From CAYXXN01 sp964469055 (GTDB lineage Bacteria > Acidobacteriota > Thermoanaerobaculia > Multivoradales > JAHEKO01), in NCBI GenBank assembly GCA_964469055.1, contig CAYXXN010000011.1:1-29228 (forward strand): 29,228 nt of DNA, given 5' to 3'. Every line of letters begins with the position of its first letter. Position 1 is the stretch's first letter. The notes under the pieces are model-generated. The model was not told the origin of the DNA and did no database searches. It worked only from the letters and a program-made list of their open reading frames with translations. Shown here one piece after another: positions 7,235 through 13,920 of the stretch. A program made the position numbers and the translations under genes.

Positions 7235-7493
7235 GAGCGCCTCCATGATCAACATCCGCGATCTATCGATCAAGTGCGGTCACTGCGATACCTACCAGAC
7301 TCTCGTACATTTTCACCGCTCGGGCGAGCTCAACGTTTACACCTACGTCTGCGAGAACGAGCGCTGCGATCCGGAGGTCACCAAGACCTACGTCGAGGTG
7401 CCGCGCGAGCTCGACGCGTTCGCCCACCGCGACCCCGAGTGGCACGGCGGCAAGCGCCACGCCGGCGCCGGCGGCGAGGCCGACGACCGCTGA
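7233..7493 (+). CDS. Small four-cysteine (putative zinc-binding) protein
   Basis: This 86-residue protein has two cysteine pairs, CGHC (15-18) and CENERC (40-45), separated by a short region with HFHRSGELNVYTYVC, as in zinc ribbons. The C-terminal part is charged (AHRDPEWHGGKRHAG) with no other domain. I do not recognise the family. The first ATG (7233) lies 7 nt behind an extended -10 box; a second in-frame ATG at 7245 also lacks a ribosome binding site. The 5' end of the gene overlaps the 5' end of the minus-strand VWFA gene by 2 nt, so the two are divergently expressed from the same few bases. A nucleic-acid or metal-binding role is only suggested by the cysteines. Confidence 0.72.
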   Translation: MSASMINIRDLSIKCGHCDTYQTLVHFHRSGELNVYTYVCENERCDPEVTKTYVEVPRELDAFAHRDPEWHGGKRHAGAGGEADDR

Positions 7494-7498
7494 CCCTG

Positions 7499-7507
7499 TG
7501 CTAACCT
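7499..7507 (+). promoter_or_regulatory. Candidate extended -10 promoter before the type II GAPDH-like gene
   Basis: TGC-TAACCT shares the TGC-TA core of the elements at 614, 5377 and 7217. It predicts a start near 7514 and a ~45-nt leader with GC-rich inverted repeats and GGAGG before the ATG at 7559. The match outside the extended part is weak. Confidence 0.35.
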
Positions 7508-7558
7508 GCCCGAGCCCGCTGCGGGGGCGGGCACCCACAGCCAATTCGGGAGGGAGCC

Positions 7559-8623
7559 ATGAAGCGCATCGTCCATATCGTCGGGACGGGCACGATCGGC
7601 GAGCCGCTGATCGGGCTCTTCACCGACTTTCGGGACAAGTTCGGCGTCGACGAGGTCACCTTCCACAAGCGCACGCCGCTGGCCGCCGACAAGTCCCGCA
7701 TCAAGCACCTGATGGAGCGCGGCGCCAAGCTGGTGACCGACCCCGAGAGCGTCCCCGCCTTCGAGGGCCTGGGCCACAGGGTGAGCTTCGAGACGCGGGA
7801 AGCTCTGGGGCGCGCCACCGTCGTCCTCGACTGCACCCCGGCCGGCAACGACAACAAGACGGCCCTCTACGAGACGCTCGACGGCCCCGCCGGCTTCCTC
7901 GCGCAAGGCAGCGAGTTCGGTTTCGGCAAGCCCTACGCCCGCGGCGTCAACGACGAGGCCCTCGACGCCGAGGCGGACCGCTTCCTGCAGATCGTTTCCT
8001 GCAACACCCACAACATCACCACCCTGATCAAGACGATCTGCGACGACGGCGAGGACGGCTATTGTCTGGACCACGCCCACTTCGTATGCATGCGGCGGGC
8101 CAACGACGTCACCCAGTCCGGCGGCTTCATCCCCGCGCCGTCGGTGGGCAAGCACGGCGACGAGGAGTTCGGCACCCATCACGCCCGCGACGCCTACCAC
8201 GTCTTCGAGACCTTGAACCAGCGCTTCGACCTCTTCTCGAGCGCCGTCAAGCTCAACACTCAGTACATGCACTCGATCTGGTTCCACTTGGTTCTCGGCC
8301 GCGACACCTCGCTCGAGGAGGTCGCGGAGCGGCTGCGGAGCAACGCCCGGGTGGCGGTCACCGACAAGAACCAGGCCAACGAAATCTTCAGCTTCGGCCG
8401 CGACCACGGTTACTACGGCCGCATCCTGTCGCAGACGGTCGTCGTGCTGCCGACCGTCACCGTGCGCCGCGAGCGCGAGGTGTTCGGCTTCTGCTTCACG
8501 CCGCAGGACGGGAACTCGCTCCTCTCCTCGGTGGCGGGCGCCCTGTGGCGCATGGACCCCGACTGGGACGAGGTCGCGAAGCGCATCCAACCGCTGCGTC
8601 GCTGGCTCTACCAGGAGATCTGA
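7559..8623 (+). CDS. Type II (archaeal-type) glyceraldehyde-3-phosphate dehydrogenase homologue
   Basis: This 354-residue protein has the nucleotide-binding start HIVGTGTIGEPL, the strand VVLDCTPAGN, the substrate-loop FLAQGSEFGFG and the active-site segment VSCNTHNITTLIKT with Cys148. Later come FVCMRRANDV and FGTHHARD (His207/208), then a central NTQYMHSIWFH. Order and spacing follow the archaeal phosphorylating type II GAPDH (SCNTT...LxRT, RRAADP, PSHHxxD), not the bacterial type I enzyme. The second residue after CNT is His rather than Thr/Gly, so substrate specificity may differ. The start has GGGAGGGAG close upstream. It is the second GAPDH-class gene in the window besides gap at 1-469. 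Family is clear; the exact reaction and direction are inferred. Confidence 0.82.
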   Translation: MKRIVHIVGTGTIGEPLIGLFTDFRDKFGVDEVTFHKRTPLAADKSRIKHLMERGAKLVTDPESVPAFEGLGHRVSFETREALGRATVVLDCTPAGNDNKTALYETLDGPAGFLAQGSEFGFGKPYARGVNDEALDAEADRFLQIVSCNTHNITTLIKTICDDGEDGYCLDHAHFVCMRRANDVTQSGGFIPAPSVGKHGDEEFGTHHARDAYHVFETLNQRFDLFSSAVKLNTQYMHSIWFHLVLGRDTSLEEVAERLRSNARVAVTDKNQANEIFSFGRDHGYYGRILSQTVVVLPTVTVRREREVFGFCFTPQDGNSLLSSVAGALWRMDPDWDEVAKRIQPLRRWLYQEI

Positions 8624-9450
8624 CGGCGCGCCCCGTCCGCCTCACCTTCGGCGACCTCTCGCTCGAGGGCTTCTCCCGCGCCGGCCAGGCGACCTGGTTC
8701 CGCGTGCATCCGCCGGGCCTGGCATTCGACGCCGGCGGCGGGGGAGAGCCGGCGCTGGCGGGTGCGGGAGAGATCTTCCTGACGCACGGGCACCTCGACC
8801 ATGCGCTGGGCGTGCCTTACGTGCTCTCCCACCGGCGGGCGGAAGACAGCCCGGTGCGGGTCTACTGTCCGAGCGCAGTCGCCCCTGACCTCGGGGCCGT
8901 GGTAGCGGCCTGCGCCCGTCTCGACGGCGCGGAGGTCCGCTGGCAGTTGGAACCGCTTCTTCCGGGTGAGCGAGTGAGGGTGGGGCGTGACCTCCTGGTC
9001 GAGGCCTTCGCCGTCGAGCACGTGGTGCCGAGCCTGGGTTACTTCCTGGTGCGAGAGGTCCGACGGCTCGCCCCGGACTTCGCGCACCTGCAGACGACTG
9101 AGATCGCGGCGTTGCGCCACGAGGGCGTCGAGGTCGAACGGGTCGAGGAGATCGATTGGCTCGCCTACTGCGGCGACACGGCCGCCGCGACCCTCGACGC
9201 CCACCCGCGGCTCTACCGGGCGCGAGTTCTCCTCCTCGAGTGCACATTCTTCCTACCCGAAGCTGTTGAACGGGCCCGCCGCTACGGCCACCTTCATCTC
9301 GACGACATCGTGGCCCGGCGCGAGGCCTTCGCCAATCAGGCCATCGTCCTCCATCACCTGAGCCGCAGGCACGAGTGGGGCGAGCTGCGCTCGGCGGTCG
9401 ACGAGCGGCTGGGGGCGCTGGCGGGGCGTGTCCATCTCCTGGGTTCTTGA
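8620..9450 (+). CDS. RNase Z-like metallo-beta-lactamase-fold hydrolase
   Basis: The protein has about 276 residues with the metal-binding motif THGHLDHALG (around 54-63), a later EHVVPSLGYF, YCGDTAA and a C-terminal LHHLSRRHEW. These follow the order of tRNase Z / RNase Z-like enzymes. It probably cleaves a phosphodiester bond, such as tRNA 3' trailers, but other MBL hydrolases share these motifs. No ATG, GTG or TTG occurs at the expected N-terminus. The conserved region starts at about RLTFGDLSLEGFSRAG. The only plausible starts are CTG at 8620, overlapping the previous stop as CTGA, or the following ACG at 8623, which has AGGAG 5 nt upstream. The start coordinate is therefore uncertain, and coupling to the upstream gene is likely. 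Confidence 0.82.
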   Translation: MTARPVRLTFGDLSLEGFSRAGQATWFRVHPPGLAFDAGGGGEPALAGAGEIFLTHGHLDHALGVPYVLSHRRAEDSPVRVYCPSAVAPDLGAVVAACARLDGAEVRWQLEPLLPGERVRVGRDLLVEAFAVEHVVPSLGYFLVREVRRLAPDFAHLQTTEIAALRHEGVEVERVEEIDWLAYCGDTAAATLDAHPRLYRARVLLLECTFFLPEAVERARRYGHLHLDDIVARREAFANQAIVLHHLSRRHEWGELRSAVDERLGALAGRVHLLGS

Positions 9451-10693
9451 GAGGGTGAAAACAACAGCTCCAGGTAAGGGACGCAGGGCGGGACCACCGA
9501 GGAGATCGGCGACCGCGCCGGCGGTCCGGTTGGCCGTCCTCGACGAAGTCGAGATCACGATCGAGAAGCTGGTGGCCGGCGGCGAGGGACTGGCCCGCCA
9601 TCAGGGGATTCCGCTCTTCGTGCCGCGCTCGGCGCCCGGCGATCGGGCACGAGTCCGAGTGGTCGAGCGCCACCCGGACTACGGCCGAGCCGAGATCGTG
9701 GAGTTACTCGTACCTGGGCCCGGGCGTCGTGAGCCGCCGTGCCCGCACTTCGGCGAATGCGGAGGCTGCGACCTCCAGCACCTGGAGGACTCCGAGCAGG
9801 TGCGGCTCAAGGCGGCAGCGACCCTCGAGACCTTGGCACGGCTGGGGCACGTGACGCCGCCCGCGGATCTGCGCGTCGTCACCGGCGAGCCGTGGGCCTA
9901 CCGCTTGCGGGCGCAGGTCCACACCGAGGCCCGCGGGGCGGGCGTGGCCGTCGGCTATCACGCCCGCCGCCGCCGCGACCTCGTGGCGGTGGAGTCCTGC
10001 GCCGTGCTGGCGCCCGCGCTCGAGGCCGCCGTTCTTTCCTTACCCGAGCAGTTGACTGCGGTCCGACCGAGCCGCGTCGATCTCATGGTGGGCGACGGTG
10101 ACGCCCTGTCGGTGGCGCCGGTCATCGAGGGATTGCCACACGGGGAGATCACGCTGACCGTAGGCGAGTTCGCCTACGCCCTCGACGCCCGCTGCTTCTT
10201 CCAGGGTCACCGCGGCCTCCTTGGGCGTCTCGTCGAGGAGGTGGTGGGGGAGGCGACCGGCGAGACCGCCGCCGACCTCTTCAGCGGCGTCGGCTTCTTC
10301 ACCCTGCCGCTCGCCCGGCGCTACGCCCGCGTCGTCGCCGTCGAGGGCGACCGCGTCGCCGCCCGCTACGCGCGCAAGAACGCGCGGCGCAACCGACTCG
10401 CCAACGTCACCGTCGAGCCACAGGCCGTCGAGAGCTGGATCAGCGCCCTGCCCGCCGACACCGATCGAGTCGTCGCCGACCCGCCACGGACCGGCCTCGG
10501 CCGCGCCGTCGTCAGCACCCTCCTCGAGCGTCGCCCCCGCCGCCTCACCTACGTCTCCTGCCACCCCGCCGCCCTGGCGCGGGACCTCGGGGCACTCACC
10601 GTGAGCTACCGACTCGTGAGCCTCTCCCTGCTCGATCTGTTTCCCCAGACCGGGCACATCGAGGCCGTCGCCCAACTCGAGTCGATCGCCTAG
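9428..10693 (+). CDS. RlmD/RumA-like 23S rRNA (uracil-C5) methyltransferase
   Basis: From the ATG at 9428 this encodes 421 residues. A TRAM domain (about 38-98, VEITIEKLVAGGEGLARHQG) is followed by Fe-S ligand cysteines CPHFGECGGC (105, 111, 114) and a fourth in ESCAVL (191). The SAM domain shows CFFQGH (256-261), DLFSGVGFFTLPLA (283-296), DPPRTGLG (351-358) and the catalytic cysteine in YVSCHP (378). The family methylates uridines of rRNA or tRNA at C5, using SAM. The true start could be later, GTG 9455 or TTG 9530, since the first ~35 residues are basic and unconserved. The 5' end overlaps the hydrolase gene and the stop codon overlaps that of the convergent selenoprotein gene. RlmD versus TrmFO-independent relatives is not resolved. 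Confidence 0.88.
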   Translation: MSISWVLERVKTTAPGKGRRAGPPRRSATAPAVRLAVLDEVEITIEKLVAGGEGLARHQGIPLFVPRSAPGDRARVRVVERHPDYGRAEIVELLVPGPGRREPPCPHFGECGGCDLQHLEDSEQVRLKAAATLETLARLGHVTPPADLRVVTGEPWAYRLRAQVHTEARGAGVAVGYHARRRRDLVAVESCAVLAPALEAAVLSLPEQLTAVRPSRVDLMVGDGDALSVAPVIEGLPHGEITLTVGEFAYALDARCFFQGHRGLLGRLVEEVVGEATGETAADLFSGVGFFTLPLARRYARVVAVEGDRVAARYARKNARRNRLANVTVEPQAVESWISALPADTDRVVADPPRTGLGRAVVSTLLERRPRRLTYVSCHPAALARDLGALTVSYRLVSLSLLDLFPQTGHIEAVAQLESIA

Positions 10694-10926
10694 TCATGCC
10701 GCAGCCGCCGCTCGAGGAGCTTCTCGATCTCTCCCGGCTCGGGGAAGCGATCGGTCGAGTGCTTGGAGAAGACGAGGTCGCCGTCGATGCGCACGTCGAA
10801 GACCCCGACGGGGCCCTTCACGACCTCGGGCCGGAAGCCGAACCGCTCCTCGATCGAGTCCGCCAGACCGGCGGCCCGCGGGAGGTAGTTTCAGACCGAG
10901 CAGTATTCGATGACGACCTTGGCCAA
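10690..10926 (-). CDS. SelW-like selenoprotein (Rdx family) with in-frame UGA
   Basis: This 78-residue thioredoxin-like Rdx protein reads MAKVVIEYCSV, then UGA (10893-10891), then NYLPRAAGLADSIEERFG, and later VKGPVGVFDVRIDG and FSKHSTDRFPEPGEIEKLL before a TAG. The family's redox motif is CxxC or CxxU followed by NYxPRA, so UGA falls exactly on the second redox position and Sec12 is predicted. The reading frame stays open and conserved for another 66 codons. A SECIS-like hairpin starts a few bases after the UGA. The start is TTG (10926) with GGAAGGAG 7 nt upstream and a -10 box TATACT at 10955-10950. Ordinary gene callers stop at UGA and miss it. The last 4 nt overlap the convergent methyltransferase stop. 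A sequencing error or nonsense mutation of a cysteine codon is the alternative. Confidence 0.87.
10855..10879 (-). promoter_or_regulatory. Bacterial SECIS-like hairpin of the SelW-like gene
   Basis: On the minus strand CCGCC (10874-10870) pairs with GGCGG (10864-10860) around the loop GGTCT (10869-10865). Beyond a G/A mismatch, G-C and G-U pairs extend it. The loop begins 22 nt after the UGA, inside the range known for bacterial SECIS elements, and GGUCU is also in the apical loop of the E. coli fdhF element that binds SelB. Confidence 0.75.
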
Positions 10927-10949
10927 GCGGCGGCTCCTTCCGGCGGGGG

Positions 10950-10955
10950 AGTATA
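10950..10955 (-). promoter_or_regulatory. -10 box of the SelW-like gene
   Basis: TATACT on the minus strand (5 of 6 consensus) lies 23 nt before the TTG start, giving a leader of about 17 nt with the ribosome binding site. No strong -35 is visible. Confidence 0.5.
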
Positions 10956-10996
10956 GTGGCGCGCCCGCGTGGCGGATCAGCTCCCGACCCCTGGGG

Positions 10997-11002
10997 TATG
11001 AT
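10997..11002 (+). promoter_or_regulatory. Candidate -10 box of folE
   Basis: TATGAT (5 of 6 consensus) lies 24 nt before the folE ATG in the 100-bp gap that folE shares with the divergent SelW-like gene. The -35 is weak. Confidence 0.4.
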
Positions 11003-11026
11003 GCCGGCCGCTGTCGGAGGCCCGCC

Positions 11027-11659
11027 ATGAACCGCCGACCGGATCTGATGCGCGAGGTGCTCGAGGAGGAGCTCGACGCCCCGGTGGTGCCCGCCGCCGA
11101 CCCGCGGGTGCCGGCCATCGCCGGCCACGTGCGCGGGATCATGGAGATCCTCAAGCTCGACCGCGCCGATCCGAACCTGGCGGCGACCGACCTGCGGGTG
11201 GCCCGCGTCTACCTGGAGATGTTCCACGGGCTCGAGGAAGGCGCCGAGCCGCAGATCACCACCTTTCCTAACGACGAGCGCTACCAGCACATGGTAATGG
11301 AGCGGGACATCCCGTTCTACTCGATGTGCGCGCATCACTTCGTGCCGTTCTACGGCCACGCCCACATCGCCTACATCCCGGCCGAGCGCATCCTGGGGCT
11401 GTCCAAGTTCGCCCGCATCCTCGAGTTCTACGCCAAGCGACCGCAACTGCAGGAGCGGCTGACCGAGCAGGTGGTCGATTACCTGGTCGAGAAGCTTCAT
11501 CCCAAGGGCGCGATGATGGTCGTCGAGGCCCGACACCTGTGTGTGGAGATGCGAGGGGTCAAGAAGCCGGGGGCCCTGACGGTCACCTCGGCCCTGCGCG
11601 GCGTCTTCCACGAGAAGCCGGTGCGGCAGGAGTTCCTCGACCTGCTGCGCAAACGCTGA
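11027..11659 (+). CDS. folE: GTP cyclohydrolase I
   Basis: This 210-residue enzyme converts GTP to 7,8-dihydroneopterin triphosphate at the head of the folate/pterin pathway. Zinc ligands are visible as Cys101 and His104 in CAHHF and Cys172 in EARHLCVEMRG. Other conserved blocks are ERDIPFYSMCAHHFVPFYG, YIPAERILGLSKFARILEF and AKRPQLQERLT. The ATG has GGAGG 6 nt upstream. The N-terminal ~30 residues are less conserved, and the internal sequence lacks an obvious insertion. It is followed after 8 nt by the GWxTD gene, probably co-transcribed. Identification is secure. Confidence 0.96.
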   Translation: MNRRPDLMREVLEEELDAPVVPAADPRVPAIAGHVRGIMEILKLDRADPNLAATDLRVARVYLEMFHGLEEGAEPQITTFPNDERYQHMVMERDIPFYSMCAHHFVPFYGHAHIAYIPAERILGLSKFARILEFYAKRPQLQERLTEQVVDYLVEKLHPKGAMMVVEARHLCVEMRGVKKPGALTVTSALRGVFHEKPVRQEFLDLLRKR

Positions 11660-11667
11660 GGACCGGC

Positions 11668-12261
11668 GTGCGGAGGCGGTGCCGCTGGCTGGGCTGGGGG
11701 CTCGCCCTCGCCGCAGCGGTGGTGCCGGCCGCCGGCCGCGAGCGCTCGCCCTCCGCCGAGGAGCTGACCAACTTCCAGCTCGGACCCGAGTTCGCCCGCT
11801 GGCTGGTGGGCCCCCTCGCCCGGCTGGCGAGCGCGGAGGAGCGCGCGGAGTACTTGAGCCTCGCCGACGCCGCCGCGGCCGAGGGCTTCATCGCCGCCTT
11901 CTGGGAACGGCGCGGCGGCATCCGACCCTTCCCGCCGACCCCGGGCTACCTCTTCGCGCAGCGAGTCGCCGAGGCAGACGTCCTCTACCGCGATGGGCAC
12001 CACCTCGGCCACCGCACCGACCAGGGCACGATCTACGTGCTCTACGGCCCGCCCGCCGCCACCCGGTTCGAGGCCTCACCCTCGCCGGGGGGCGAGCCGG
12101 TCGAGATCTGGCTCTACGCGAAGGATGCCCCGCCGGGCCTCGACGGCGAGTCGCCCAAGGGGCTCTACAGCTTCCGGCGCGAGGAGGACGGTGTCACTCG
12201 CTTCTACAACGTGCCGGTGCGGCGACGGCTCATCAGCCTGGAGGATCGCGTCCGTGAATGA
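11668..12261 (+). CDS. Secreted GWxTD-domain protein
   Basis: This 197-residue protein has a basic, hydrophobic signal-like start (VRRRCRWLGWGLALAAAVVPAAG, read from GTG 11668 with GAGG upstream). The centre contains FIAAFWERRGGIRPFPPTPG, a VAEADVLYRDGHHLGHRTDQGTIYVLYGPP block and VEIWLY. In the family the block usually reads GWxTDRGxIYILYGPPD; here Trp is replaced by His (GHRTD). GWxTD proteins are common in Acidobacteriota and have no established function. The 3' end overlaps the FabH-like gene by 8 nt. Family membership is from the motif order; no enzymatic role is claimed. Confidence 0.78.
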   Translation: MRRRCRWLGWGLALAAAVVPAAGRERSPSAEELTNFQLGPEFARWLVGPLARLASAEERAEYLSLADAAAAEGFIAAFWERRGGIRPFPPTPGYLFAQRVAEADVLYRDGHHLGHRTDQGTIYVLYGPPAATRFEASPSPGGEPVEIWLYAKDAPPGLDGESPKGLYSFRREEDGVTRFYNVPVRRRLISLEDRVRE

Positions 12262-13336
12262 CCGCCACGGTCCCCGGGCCGTCTTCGCCGGCAGCGGCAT
12301 CGCCGTGCCGCCCCTCGTCGTCGACAACGCCATGCTCGCCCGCATCATGGACACCAGCGACGAATGGATCCGCGAGCGCAGTGGCGTCGTCACGCGGCAC
12401 TACGTGACGGCGGGTGTGGCTTCGTCCGACCTGGGGGCAGAGGCGGCGCGCGCCGCCCTCGCCGACGCCGGGTTCGAGGCGGAGGCCGTCGACTATCTCG
12501 TCTGCGCGACGATGACGCCGGACCACTACCTCCCGGGTGTGGGCACGTTGATCCAAGAGAAGCTCGGCCTCGGCCCGCGCCCGGCGCTCGACATTCGCCA
12601 GCAGTGCGCCGGGTTCGCGTACGGCCTGCAGCTCGTCGACGCCCTGATCGGCAGCGGCCAGGCGGAGACGGTGCTGCTCGTCGGCACCGACGTTCACACC
12701 GCCCTGATGCCGTTCTCGGAGCATTCATGGCGGGTACTCCTGGGGGAAGAGGAGGGACCGGTGAGCGCGGAAGAACTCGCCTGGAACTCGCGCTTTCGCC
12801 ACCTTCTCGTGCTGTTCGGCGACGCCGCCGGGGCGATGCTCTTCCGAGCCGCAGGCGACGCGGACGGCCGCGGCATCCTGGGCTCCGTGCTACTGGGCGA
12901 CGGGCGCCACAGGGAGATCCTGCACACGCCGGGCGCCGGCTCCGCCCGCCGGCCGTGGATCAGCGCCGAGGCGATCGCCAGCGGCGACACCGTGCCGGTG
13001 ATGGACGGCCGGCAGGTCTTCAGGTTGGCAGTCACCCAGATGCCGGAGGTGACGCGCCAGGTGCTGGCCCGGCACGGTTTCACCCTCGACGACCTCGACC
13101 TCCTGGTGATGCACCAGGCCAACCTGCGCATCAACGAGGCGGCGCAGAAGGCCCTGGGCCTACCCGACGAGCGCGTGCACAACAACATCCAGAAGTACGG
13201 CAACACGACCTCCGCCACCTTGCCCCTCGCCTTCCACGAGGCGCGCCAAGCGGGGAAGGCCCCCGAGGGTGCCCTCGTCGCCTTGACGGCGCTCGGCGCC
13301 GGCCTGCACTGGGGGTCGGTGTTGATGCGGGTGTAG
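12254..13336 (+). CDS. FabH-like 3-oxoacyl-ACP synthase III
   Basis: This 360-residue cytoplasmic thiolase-fold enzyme should condense acyl-CoA with malonyl-ACP. The catalytic triad is Cys118 in RQQCAGFAYG, His287 in VMHQANLRI and Asn317 in KYGNTTSATLPLA. The N-terminal TSDEWIRERSGVVTRHY motif is canonical, as is GDAAGAML (189-196). E. coli FabH has 317 residues; the extra length lies mainly between TDVHTALMPFSEHSW and FGDAAG (about 150-188), where EEEGPVSAEELAWNSRFRHL is an insertion. The GTG at 12254 has GGAGG 9 nt upstream and lies inside the GWxTD gene end. Whether it is the main FabH or a paralogue for a special acyl chain is not decided. Confidence 0.9.
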   Translation: MNDRHGPRAVFAGSGIAVPPLVVDNAMLARIMDTSDEWIRERSGVVTRHYVTAGVASSDLGAEAARAALADAGFEAEAVDYLVCATMTPDHYLPGVGTLIQEKLGLGPRPALDIRQQCAGFAYGLQLVDALIGSGQAETVLLVGTDVHTALMPFSEHSWRVLLGEEEGPVSAEELAWNSRFRHLLVLFGDAAGAMLFRAAGDADGRGILGSVLLGDGRHREILHTPGAGSARRPWISAEAIASGDTVPVMDGRQVFRLAVTQMPEVTRQVLARHGFTLDDLDLLVMHQANLRINEAAQKALGLPDERVHNNIQKYGNTTSATLPLAFHEARQAGKAPEGALVALTALGAGLHWGSVLMRV

Positions 13337-13347
13337 CGGATGGGGGC

Positions 13348-13602
13348 TTAGCGATAGACATCGCGCCGGTGCCCGATCCGGACGACGAGCACGGCGAGCT
13401 CACGCTGCTGGATCTCGTAGACGATGCGATAGGGCCCCACGCGCAGCCGGCGCAGGCCGGCGAACTCGCCCTTGAGGACGCCGCCGGCGTGGGGCTCGCG
13501 GGCCAGGCGATCGATCGCTTCGATCAGGCGGCGGCGATCGGGTGCAGCAATCCGCTGGAGCGCCTCCACGGCGCTCGCCTTAATCCCGACCGAGTAGGTC
13601 AC
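13348..13602 (-). CDS. RelE/ParE-family toxin
   Basis: This 84-residue protein has the pattern of type II toxins of the RelE/ParE superfamily. It runs from MTYSVGIKASAVEALQRI through DRRRLIEAIDRLAREPH and LKGEFAGLRRLRVGPYRIVYEI to VLVVRIGHRRDVYR. RelE members cut mRNA in the ribosome, while ParE members poison gyrase; the sequence does not decide which. Its first 23 nt overlap the end of the ribbon-helix-helix antitoxin gene, the standard antitoxin-first order. It is encoded opposite to the neighbouring fabH-like and ACT genes and looks like an inserted two-gene module. Confidence 0.88.
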   Translation of the reverse strand: MTYSVGIKASAVEALQRIAAPDRRRLIEAIDRLAREPHAGGVLKGEFAGLRRLRVGPYRIVYEIQQRELAVLVVRIGHRRDVYR

Positions 13603-13810
13603 GCCGCACGTCCGCCCACTCGAGGACGGGATCGCCGGGATCCTGCAGGGCTTCGAGTCCGGCGCGCAGATCCTCGAGGTCGTCGAGGTAGTACTCGATC
13701 GCCTGTCGGACCACGTCGGCGCGGGTGCGCTTGAGGCGCCGCGCGGCGCGGTCCATCTCCTGAATCAAGCGGTCGGGGACGCGGGCGGTGATCTGGGAGG
13801 TGGCGGCCAT
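13580..13810 (-). CDS. Ribbon-helix-helix (CopG-type) antitoxin
   Basis: This 76-residue protein has an N-terminal ribbon-helix-helix (ITARVPDRLIQEMDRAARRLKRTRADVVRQAIEYYLDDLED, about residues 6-46) and a C-terminal acidic tail that should wrap the toxin (DPGDPVLEWADVRRDLLGRD). The ATG at 13810 is the start; an upstream in-frame ATG at 13843 would add basic residues from the promoter region. The protein should both neutralise the toxin and repress the operon through the inverted repeat in front of it. Overlap with the toxin gene ensures coupled translation. Confidence 0.87.
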   Translation of the reverse strand: MAATSQITARVPDRLIQEMDRAARRLKRTRADVVRQAIEYYLDDLEDLRAGLEALQDPGDPVLEWADVRRDLLGRD

Positions 13811-13827
13811 GGATCGATGTCGATGAC

Positions 13828-13862
13828 AGTCAGTGACTACCACCGGGGGCCGCCGCTGTCAA
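13828..13862 (-). promoter_or_regulatory. Toxin-antitoxin promoter with overlapping operator-like palindrome
   Basis: On the minus strand TTGACA (13862-13857, perfect -35) and a 17-nt spacer lead to a weak -10, TAGTCA (13839-13834). AGTCA-C-TGACT (13838-13828) is an inverted repeat covering the -10, well placed for autorepression by the RHH antitoxin. The -10 identity is the weak point. Confidence 0.5.
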
Positions 13863-13920
13863 GTCGTGGCCACCGTGGGTGTAGAGTGACCGCTGGTCTT
13901 CTCCAACAGTGGAGGTCACC

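Noticed and set aside
10891..10893. TGA read as the ordinary stop of a short 87-codon minus-strand ORF (10891-11154)
   Set aside because: The upstream part of that ORF overlaps folE and its promoter and has no family features, whereas the conserved Rdx sequence continues past the TGA.
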